From the NCBI GenBank assembly GCA_965216905.1, contig OZ244213.1, forward strand, positions 2,170,001 through 2,234,000: a stretch of 64,000 bases of DNA, in the 5' to 3' direction. Below, in pieces: positions 57,942-64,000 of this stretch. This DNA is from G965216905 sp965216905 (lineage in GTDB: Bacteria; Actinomycetota; Acidimicrobiia; Spongiisociales; ZC4RG35). Every line of letters begins with the position of its first letter. Positions within the stretch are counted from its first letter, which is position 1. Below the pieces are notes generated by a model, which searched no databases, was not told the origin of the DNA, and saw only the letters and a program-made list of their open reading frames with translations. The translations under genes were made by a program, and so were the position numbers.

Positions 57942-58712
57942 ATGGCACACACCGAGCACGTGGTCGAGGCACGCGGCCTGTCCAAACGGTTCCGTGAGGC
58001 GCAAGCCGTGGACGGAATCGACTTGACGGTGGCTGCCGGAGAGCGAGTCGGTCTGCTTGGGCCGAATGGTGCCGGCAAGACGACCACGCTGCTCATGCTG
58101 TTGGGGGTCGTCACTCCCACCGACGGCACGATCGACGTGGTCGGTCGACAGCTTCCCCGCGGCCGCTCGGCTGCGATGGAACACGTCGGGTTCGTTGCCG
58201 GCTATCTCCCGCTCCCCGAGAACCTGACCGTCCGCGAGAGCCTCGAACTCTTCGCCGGATTCGCCGGGCTGACCCGTCCCGATTCGCTGATCGACGATGC
58301 GGTCGAGATGTTCGGGCTGGGTGATCTGCTGGAGCGGCGAAACCAGCAACTCTCGAGCGGGCAGCGGACACTCGTGTCCATCACCAAGGCCGTGCTGCAC
58401 CGACCGCGACTCCTCGTACTCGATGAGCCGACCGCCAGCCTCGATCCTGACATCGCCGTTCGAGTCCGGGAGGCGTTGCTCACCGTTCACCGCCGTTTTG
58501 GCGCCGCCCTCTTGGTCACCAGCCACAACATGAAGGAAGTGGAGGTGTTGTGCGAGCGGGTCGTGCTGATGTCCGAGGGACGGGTGGTGGCCGACGGAAG
58601 CCCCAAAGCCATTGCCTCGCAGTTCGAAGTCGATGACCTGGAGGGTGCGTTCCTGGCGGTCGCATCGCGGCTACGGGGTGCCTTCCCGACCAGAGGGGAG
58701 GTGCGGCCATGA
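57942..58712 (+). CDS. ABC transporter ATP-binding protein
   Basis: A 256-residue ATPase of an ABC-2 exporter. Walker A GPNGAGKTTT, signature LSSGQRTLV (variant), Walker B LLVLDEPTASLDPD, and switch His in VTSHNM. GACAAT lies a few bases before the ATG. Its stop overlaps the permease ATG, so the pair is an operon. The substrate is unknown. Confidence 0.93.
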   Translation: MAHTEHVVEARGLSKRFREAQAVDGIDLTVAAGERVGLLGPNGAGKTTTLLMLLGVVTPTDGTIDVVGRQLPRGRSAAMEHVGFVAGYLPLPENLTVRESLELFAGFAGLTRPDSLIDDAVEMFGLGDLLERRNQQLSSGQRTLVSITKAVLHRPRLLVLDEPTASLDPDIAVRVREALLTVHRRFGAALLVTSHNMKEVEVLCERVVLMSEGRVVADGSPKAIASQFEVDDLEGAFLAVASRLRGAFPTRGEVRP

Positions 58713-59497
58713 AGCTCGTGCGGATCCGGTCGGTCGTGCGCCGGCATTGGCTGTTGCTCTGGCGGCAACCGAACAAGTGGTTCGAGATTGCCTTCTGGCC
58801 GCTGATGGACGTCGTGTTGTGGGGGTCACTGGGCGTGTTCGTCGCCCAAGAGAACGGCGTGAGCCGGGCCGGCACCCCCTACCTGCTGGCCGGGATCATC
58901 CTGTTCTGGACACTCACCCAAGTGCAGATGACGGGCGCAACGGCCTTCATGGAGGAGACGTGGACCCGGAACCTGCTCAATGTGCTGACGACCCCGGTGA
59001 CGGCGGCCGAGTATGTGGCAGGCGTCGCTTTCTACGGGCTGGTCAAGCTGGCACTCGCGCTGGGAACGTTGACGGTCGCCACGATCGGGCTGTACGGCTT
59101 CGACATGACCGCACTGGGATGGTCGTTGATCCCGATCGCCGCCTTGCTCGTCCTGAACGGGTGGGCGGTGGCGTTCGGCGTCGTGGGCCTCATTCTCCGT
59201 TGGGGTCAGAGCGCAGAGATCCTCACGTGGGGCTTGAACTACGTGGTGCTGGCGTTCTCGGGCGTGTTCTTCCCCGTGGAGGCACTGCCCCCGTTTCTCC
59301 AGCCGCTGGCAGGCGCGCTCCCCACCACCTACGCGTTCGCCGCGGCCAGAGATGTTCTTGACGGGGGAGGTGTCCCCGTCGATCGGCTCCTGTTGTCGGC
59401 CGTTGGGACCGTGGTGACTTTGGCGGCGTCGGTGGTGTTCTGCGGGGCGATGCTCCGGACCTTCCGCGAGCGCGGGTTCGTCACCCGCTACTCGTGA
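58709..59497 (+). CDS. ABC-2 type transporter permease
   Basis: A 262-residue membrane protein with six helices of the ABC-2 family, including a C-terminal GVFFPVEALPPFLQPLAGALPTTYAF, a signature of the fold. It partners the ATPase in the preceding gene. Drug, lipid or polysaccharide export are all possible. Confidence 0.9.
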   Translation: MKLVRIRSVVRRHWLLLWRQPNKWFEIAFWPLMDVVLWGSLGVFVAQENGVSRAGTPYLLAGIILFWTLTQVQMTGATAFMEETWTRNLLNVLTTPVTAAEYVAGVAFYGLVKLALALGTLTVATIGLYGFDMTALGWSLIPIAALLVLNGWAVAFGVVGLILRWGQSAEILTWGLNYVVLAFSGVFFPVEALPPFLQPLAGALPTTYAFAAARDVLDGGGVPVDRLLLSAVGTVVTLAASVVFCGAMLRTFRERGFVTRYS

Positions 59498-59530
59498 GGT
59501 GTGCCGGCCGCGCCCCGGCCGGAACACCTC
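59496..59530. terminator. hairpin terminator between convergent genes
   Basis: GAGGTGTGCCGGCCG and CGGCCGGAACACCTC form a 15-bp stem with one mismatch around a 5-base loop, overlapping the ABC-2 permease stop codon and ending just before the stop of the convergent SLH-like gene. Confidence 0.75.
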
Positions 59531-59536
59531 GGGATG

Positions 59537-60298
59537 TCAGCCCCCGTACGGCGACGGAGGGCGCTCACGATCGAGCGAGGCGGGTGAGAGAGTGCCGGGT
59601 TCGGGAGTGGTGAGCGCCCACGTCCCGACCGAGAAGTAGGTGGCGTCGAGAACACTCGTGGAGAGAACCGAGAGACCGGCACCGGCCGGGTCGGCCATCC
59701 CGGTCGAGCAGTCGTAGAACGGGACCGTCTCGGCCACACAGTGACCCGTGACGTTCTCGCTGTCGGATTCATAGACGCACAGGTGTCCGGCCATCGCCTG
59801 CGGGTCTGCGGGAGTCCCAGGGCACTCGGCGATGGGGTCGGCTCCGCGGGCGATGAAGTGCGCCGTGGGCTTGCCGTCGAGCGTGAGCCCGTACGAGATG
59901 GCCGTCGACTCGCGCAGATCGGGGCCATCGACGTCGAGCACGTAGGTGCCTCGCACGGTCACGCCGGCCGGAGGCGAGTCGCCGGACAGGAGCGCGGCGG
60001 CATCGAGTCCCTCGACCCCGGCGGCGTCGACCACCCGATTCTCGGCGAGCCGCCGCATGAAGGCGGCCATCTGCTCACGGGTCACGCCGTCGGCCGGGCA
60101 GAACTCGGTGTTGTCGGGTGGGTTGCAGCCGAGGGTGACGGCGGCGTCCTTCAGCCAGGCGATGTCATCGTGGAACACGTTGTCGTCGGGCACGTCGGTG
60201 AAGCTGTGGACCGCCCACACCGTGGCGGGGACCAACAGCAGCACGCCGAGCACCGCCGACACGAGGATGGAAATGGAGCGTGAACCGCGACTCCGCAT
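59537..60298 (-). CDS. secreted protein with one Cys-containing SLH-like module
   Basis: A 253-residue exported protein. Signal peptide about 1-29 (LVSAVLGVLLLVPATVWA). Residues about 30-85 form an S-layer-homology-like module with FTDVPDDNVFHDDI, GCNPPDN, CPADGVTREQMAAFMRR; the two Cys probably pair. The rest is a beta-rich domain with four further Cys. AAGGGAG precedes the ATG. A paralogue lies just upstream; attachment to the cell wall is the usual role of SLH modules, but this variant is uncharacterised. Confidence 0.82.
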   Translation of the reverse strand: MRSRGSRSISILVSAVLGVLLLVPATVWAVHSFTDVPDDNVFHDDIAWLKDAAVTLGCNPPDNTEFCPADGVTREQMAAFMRRLAENRVVDAAGVEGLDAAALLSGDSPPAGVTVRGTYVLDVDGPDLRESTAISYGLTLDGKPTAHFIARGADPIAECPGTPADPQAMAGHLCVYESDSENVTGHCVAETVPFYDCSTGMADPAGAGLSVLSTSVLDATYFSVGTWALTTPEPGTLSPASLDRERPPSPYGG

Positions 60299-60338
60299 GA
60301 GATCTCCCTTCTCGGGGTTCCGCCCTCCGGACGGTAAC

Positions 60339-60367
60339 GGCCCCCGCGGCGCTGTGCCGCGGGGGCC
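60339..60367 (-). terminator. strong hairpin terminator of the second SLH-like gene
   Basis: A perfect 12-bp stem, GGCCCCCGCGGC with its complement, around a 5-base loop, 51 nt downstream of the stop at 60418 and upstream of the next gene's ribosome binding site. Confidence 0.8.
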
Positions 60368-60417
60368 GGGTTGCCGGTGTCTTGGTGGGCCGGTAGCTCT
60401 CGCGGCCTGCCGATCGG

Positions 60418-61131
60418 CTAGCCGTCGAGGCCGGCGCTGGGGTCGGCGGATCCGCTGCCGGCGATTCCGGTCGGGTTGTCCCAGATGGTGACGGTGAACG
60501 AAGCGTCCGCGGCCGACCCGTCGGATGTCTTCTTGCACAACACCTCGAACCTGGGAATCGCGTCCGAGCCGTTGAAGGCCCAGTTGCAGTGAACACCCAA
60601 GATGTTGACCGAGGTCACGTTGATGAACGGGAAGCCCACATTCTCGGTGAGATGGACGATGTACTCCCCGGTCACACTCTGGGTCACCGAGTCCACGATG
60701 CCGGTGGAGTCCTCGATGGCGACTGTGGAGCCGTTCACGTAGGCGGCGCCGCGCAGTTCGGCATCACCGCGAGTGGTCACGAAGTCCTCCGAGTCCAAAC
60801 CGTCGAGGTTGTCGGCGTTGGCGGCTTCCAGAGCCTCGGCTGCGATCAGCGCGGTTTCTGCATCGACCACCTGGTTCTCGGCCAGACGGCGCATGAAGGC
60901 GGCCATCTGCTCGCGTGTGACGGCATCGGTCGGGCAGAATCGGTCGTTGGTGGGCGGATTGCAGCCGAGCGTGACGCCATTGTCGGCCAGCCACTTGATG
61001 TCGTTGTGGAAGACGTTGGTGTCCGGCACGTCCGTGAATCGGTCGATGGCCCAGACGGTGGCGGGAGCCACCAGCAGGGCGGTGGCGGCTGCCACGGCGA
61101 TGAGCGTCTTGAATCGCACGGTTGTGCGCAT
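60418..61131 (-). CDS. secreted protein with one Cys-containing SLH-like module (paralogue)
   Basis: A 237-residue exported protein and paralogue of the following gene. Signal peptide about 1-28 (IAVAAATALLVAPATVWA). The module at about 30-85 reads FTDVPDTNVFHNDI, GCNPPTN, CPTDAVTREQMAAFMRR, nearly identical to its neighbour. The C-terminal part differs: beta-rich with two Cys. AAGGAGAG precedes the ATG. A tandem duplication followed by replacement of the C-terminal domain is likely. Confidence 0.82.
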   Translation of the reverse strand: MRTTVRFKTLIAVAAATALLVAPATVWAIDRFTDVPDTNVFHNDIKWLADNGVTLGCNPPTNDRFCPTDAVTREQMAAFMRRLAENQVVDAETALIAAEALEAANADNLDGLDSEDFVTTRGDAELRGAAYVNGSTVAIEDSTGIVDSVTQSVTGEYIVHLTENVGFPFINVTSVNILGVHCNWAFNGSDAIPRFEVLCKKTSDGSAADASFTVTIWDNPTGIAGSGSADPSAGLDG

Positions 61132-61305
61132 GCCTCTCTCCTTGGTCGGTGTCGACTCGCCTCCTGGCGAGTTCCCAACCCGAGTGCATCCGCCCCTCCG
61201 TGATACGTCGAAGACATACCGGCCAGCGCCCCCAGGCCATGGGGCGAGCCTACGCGCTCTTCCACGGAGATGTCGACAGTCCGTCGGAGAAACGTTCGTG
61301 GCAGC

Positions 61306-63330
61306 TCAGGAGGCGCGGTGCAGGAAGGCAGCCATCTCGCCTCGGGTGGCGGAGCCCGTCGGGCAGAAGCGGTCGTTGGCCGGCGGGTTACAGCCCCGGG
61401 TGATCCCGGCCGCGGCCAGTGCTTCGATGTCGGTCTCGAACAGGGATCGATCGTCGTCTCGGAAGCGGTCGGCGTCTGAGCCGGGCAGCTGGAACGCCCG
61501 AACGAACACCGCGGCCAGCTCACCTCGGTCGATGAGTCGTTCGGGGCAGACACGATCGTTGGTGGGTGGGTTGCAGCCGCGGAACACTCCGATCTCCGCC
61601 AGCGTTTCGAGGTCGGCCTCGAAGATCGACCCGTCGTCGTCGACGAAACGCGACTGCGTCTCGCCGATCGGGACGCCGAGCATCCGCCGGATGAGGGCGG
61701 CGGTCTCGCCCCGAGTGATCGGGTCGGTGGTGCAGTACGACGTCTCGGTGCAGCCGTCGGTCCGACCGGTGGCACTCAGCCAGACGACGTCTTCGAAGAA
61801 GACCGACGTGGCGATGTCGTCGAAGCGCTCGCCCACATATGCGGTGGCGGTGGCCGTGTCGACCAGGCCGGTGGGACCGGTGATGGTGACCGTCGCTTCC
61901 ACGACTTGAACACTCGGCACCATCTCGGTCACCGTCACCCCCGATCGAACGCCTCGAGAGGTATCCCACATCGCCTCGACCACCCTTCCCGACGAGCCGG
62001 ACGCGTCGAAGATGATCGTCGCCGGTGCCGTCGAGAAGGCCGGTGTGACGGTGGCCCTGGCCGTGACCGCTTCGGCAGCCCGCATCGACCGGCCCGCATC
62101 GAGGCGCGCTCCGGTGCCGGTGGTCCCGGCCAGTTGCGGCTTGGGGGCGGCGTTCTCCAGGATCATCTGGCGGACGTCGGGAGCAGCGAGATCGGGTCGG
62201 ATCGCCCGGACCATGGCGGCGACCGCGGCCGTCAGCGGAGCGGCATAGGACGTGCCCGAATCGAGTGCCCACCCACCGCCGGGTACCGGCATGATGACGT
62301 CCTCGCCGGGCGCGGCCAGGTCGACATCGGTGGCGCCGTAGTTCGAGAAACCGGCCAGCGAGTCGGTGTTCGTGGAGGCAGCCACCGCCAGCACGTTCGC
62401 GTTCGGGAACGAAGCGGGGTAGAAGGGCGAGGTGGCCAGGTCGACGCCCCCGTTGCCGGCCGCCGCCACCACCAACACGTCTGCGTTCTCGGCTCGTTTC
62501 ACCGCCTCCTCCAGTGGCAGGATCCCGACACTGCCTCCCCCGAGCGACAGATTGACGACGTCGGCGCCGTTGAGAATCGCATAGTCGATGGCCGCCGCGA
62601 CCCGAGAGACGGCACACCCGGGAGCGCAGGCCCGCAGGATCATGAGCCTGGATCCGGCCGCCAGCCCGGCGATACCCACTCCGTCGTCCCGACCCGATCC
62701 CAGGATCCCCGCCACCTTGGTTCCGTGCCCGGTGTCGTCTTGGGGCTCTCCGTCACCCTCGACGAAGTCCCAGCCGGAGGCGTCGTCGACGAACCCGTTC
62801 CCGTCGTCGTCGACGCCGTTCCCGGTGACCTCGTCGACGTTGGTCCACAGTCGACCGGCCATGTCGGGATGTGAGGAGTCGATGCCGGTGTCGATGACCG
62901 CCACCGTGGTCCCGGTGCCGTCGCCGACCGCCCAGGCGCCGTCCGCGTCGACGTCCGCCCCCGGCGTGCCGCCGGTCTGCCCGGTGTTGCGCAGATACCA
63001 CTGCTCGTCGAACAAGGGATCGGTTGCCAGGTCGAGCAGGACGTCCGGGACGACCTCGACGCCCAGTTCCGACGACAGCCGGGCCGCCTCCACCAGCGGA
63101 TCGACGTCGGGACGGCCCGGGACCACCTGCCAGCCTCGGGGTGCCGTGTCCTGGCCAGGAGTTGTCGGCGGAACCACGCTCGTCAGACCGGCCGACGTGC
63201 GAGCGAGGAAGCGGCCCGGCTCGACCGCCGGCTGCGGGCCAGGTGGTGCGGCCGTTTCGGCAGCGACTGCAGCCATGGGCGTCGTTCCCACGAGAACCGA
63301 TACGACGACGGCGGTGAGGGCGATCCGCAC
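61306..63330 (-). CDS. secreted subtilisin-like protease with three SLH-like modules
   Basis: A 674-residue exported S8 protease. Signal peptide about 1-24; a prodomain-like region (about 25-125); catalytic Asp147 (VIDTGID), His202 (GHGTKVAG), Asn293, Ser361 (GTSYAAP). A DDDGNGFVDD loop (about 174-183) looks calcium-binding. A PKD/Ig-like stretch (about 425-495) leads into three SLH-like modules (about 505-674), the last two with GCNPP and CP cysteines as in the two small secreted proteins. The GTG start is two bases after arfB, so the pair may be co-transcribed. Confidence 0.9.
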   Translation of the reverse strand: MRIALTAVVVSVLVGTTPMAAVAAETAAPPGPQPAVEPGRFLARTSAGLTSVVPPTTPGQDTAPRGWQVVPGRPDVDPLVEAARLSSELGVEVVPDVLLDLATDPLFDEQWYLRNTGQTGGTPGADVDADGAWAVGDGTGTTVAVIDTGIDSSHPDMAGRLWTNVDEVTGNGVDDDGNGFVDDASGWDFVEGDGEPQDDTGHGTKVAGILGSGRDDGVGIAGLAAGSRLMILRACAPGCAVSRVAAAIDYAILNGADVVNLSLGGGSVGILPLEEAVKRAENADVLVVAAAGNGGVDLATSPFYPASFPNANVLAVAASTNTDSLAGFSNYGATDVDLAAPGEDVIMPVPGGGWALDSGTSYAAPLTAAVAAMVRAIRPDLAAPDVRQMILENAAPKPQLAGTTGTGARLDAGRSMRAAEAVTARATVTPAFSTAPATIIFDASGSSGRVVEAMWDTSRGVRSGVTVTEMVPSVQVVEATVTITGPTGLVDTATATAYVGERFDDIATSVFFEDVVWLSATGRTDGCTETSYCTTDPITRGETAALIRRMLGVPIGETQSRFVDDDGSIFEADLETLAEIGVFRGCNPPTNDRVCPERLIDRGELAAVFVRAFQLPGSDADRFRDDDRSLFETDIEALAAAGITRGCNPPANDRFCPTGSATRGEMAAFLHRAS

Positions 63331-63332
63331 GG

Positions 63333-63755
63333 TCAGTCCGGTTCCGCCGGGCGCCGCCGCATGCGTTTGGTGTCGGACCGTTTTCGCTTCTCGTCCAGAC
63401 GCTTGCGTTGCGAGGCGCGAGTTGGCCGGGTGCGCCGTCGGGGAGCGGGGCGACGCATCGCCTCGGTCAGCATGTCGGCGAGCCGGCGCCGGGCGATTGC
63501 CCGGTTCCGAAACTGGCTACGGGACTCGTCGACCGTGACGGTGACCACGCCGTGATGCGATCGGTTGCCCAGGCGTTCCTGCATCTCCGCGGCGAGGCCG
63601 GGTGGGAACACGTCGGTGGAGGAGAGGTCGAATCGAAGCTCGACCCGGGTGTTCGAGCGGTTGGCGTGCTGTCCTCCGGGTCCACCGGAGGGACCGAACG
63701 TCCACTGCAGCTCGGTTTCCGGGACTTCGAATCGCCCGACGTCGACACCGTCCAT
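63333..63755 (-). CDS. arfB: peptidyl-tRNA hydrolase ArfB (ribosome rescue)
   Basis: A 140-residue class I release-factor-like protein. The catalytic loop is GPGGQHANRSNT with the GGQ motif; the basic C-terminal tail (RKRLDEKRKRSDTKRMRRR) would enter the empty mRNA channel of stalled ribosomes. The tail is present in full. It ends two bases before the protease gene. Confidence 0.94.
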   Translation of the reverse strand: MDGVDVGRFEVPETELQWTFGPSGGPGGQHANRSNTRVELRFDLSSTDVFPPGLAAEMQERLGNRSHHGVVTVTVDESRSQFRNRAIARRRLADMLTEAMRRPAPRRRTRPTRASQRKRLDEKRKRSDTKRMRRRPAEPD

Positions 63756-63764
63756 CGCCGGCCC

Positions 63765-64000
63765 TCAATCGTCGTAGTACTCGGCGCCGAGGTGGGTGAT
63801 CAGGTCCTCGCCCATCCAATGGCGCAGCGTGTTCTTCAGCTTCTTCAACTGGATGAACACGTCGTTCTCGGCATACAGGTCGGGCGCCGTCTGCGGACTC
63901 TTGAAGTAGAAGGACAGCCACTCCTGGATTCCTCGCTTGCCGGCCCGGGCCGCCAAGTCCATGAAGAGGGCCAGGTCGAGCACCAGCGGTGCCGCCAGGA
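63765..64000 (-). CDS. inositol-3-phosphate synthase, C-terminal fragment (cut by window)
   Basis: The frame is open to the window edge; 78 codons are visible. The visible tail (LVLDLALFMDLAARAG; SFYFKSPQ; LKNTLRHW; THLGAEYYDD) matches the C-terminus of the myo-inositol-phosphate synthase type that ends in EYYD. Inositol feeds mycothiol and phosphatidylinositol in actinobacteria. It precedes arfB by 10 nt. Confidence 0.85.
   Translation of the reverse strand, partial: LAAPLVLDLALFMDLAARAGKRGIQEWLSFYFKSPQTAPDLYAENDVFIQLKKLKNTLRHWMGEDLITHLGAEYYDD

Noticed and set aside
61229..61250. Weak CGCCCC/GGGGCG hairpin after the secreted protease gene
   Set aside because: Only a 6-bp stem; not enough to call a terminator.

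Overview
The window is about 64 kb of very GC-rich, gene-dense DNA carrying roughly 70 protein genes and two tRNAs, with no intergenic gap over about 210 bases. It contains no rRNA, insertion sequence, phage or CRISPR array. The gene set points to an actinobacterium, most likely from the class Acidimicrobiia (inference; no marker was searched). It includes a bacterial proteasome activator (Bpa), coenzyme F420 biosynthesis (CofC) with F420-type oxidoreductases, an actinobacterial-style Tad pilus locus, a WS/DGAT acyltransferase, a menaquinone pathway, and a MurA with Asp in place of the catalytic Cys. Many genes have a TANNNT-like hexamer 6-8 nt before an ATG or GTG and no Shine-Dalgarno, so leaderless transcription looks common.

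Layout. 1-10.6 kb: a partial WS/DGAT acyltransferase, tRNA-Arg(CCU), a secreted LVIVD-repeat protein, a MerR/GyrI regulator divergent from a 743-aa membrane protein with a lipase-like elbow, an O-antigen-ligase/TPR protein, and a coupled ECF sigma factor and membrane protein. 10.6-23.2 kb: an OmpR/PhoP-like two-component system with a PhoP-box-like repeat and an overlapping NYN/OST-HTH protein, an FAD oxidase, two MFS transporters, a kinase-like P-loop protein, an OsmC-GNAT fusion, a ClC channel with CBS domains, an F420/PPOX protein, and Bpa. 23.2-30.7 kb: a small MerR/BldC-like protein and a Tad pilus operon (CpaB, TadZ, TadA, TadB, TadC, Flp pilin, three TadE/G-like pseudopilins). 30.7-37.5 kb: a lone receiver, PrmC, an arsI-arsR pair with two operators, a macrodomain protein, a cofC/PIG-L operon with a small protein, a non-secreted subtilase and an LLM oxidoreductase.

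37.5-53.3 kb is mostly housekeeping: Usp, SerA, PgpA, an FAA hydrolase, GltX, RpiB, a DsbB/thioredoxin lipoprotein pair, a 13-bp tandem repeat beside tRNA-Glu, MurA, SpoIID, NifU-like, MeaB, PPDK and a DUF3105 protein. 52.4-57.9 kb holds menaquinone genes (menA, menB, menE) around an unknown membrane protein and a second LVIVD protein. 57.9-64 kb holds an ABC-2 exporter, two secreted proteins and a secreted subtilase that share a Cys-containing SLH-like module, ArfB, and the C-terminus of an inositol-phosphate synthase.

How the genes fit together: the cell-surface theme is strong (Tad pili, SLH-like modules, subtilase, SpoIID, MurA, O-antigen ligase). The redox theme combines F420, menaquinone and disulfide formation (DsbB with a TlpA-like lipoprotein). 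All positions come from reading the sequence by eye; family assignments are by recognised motifs, not by database search.
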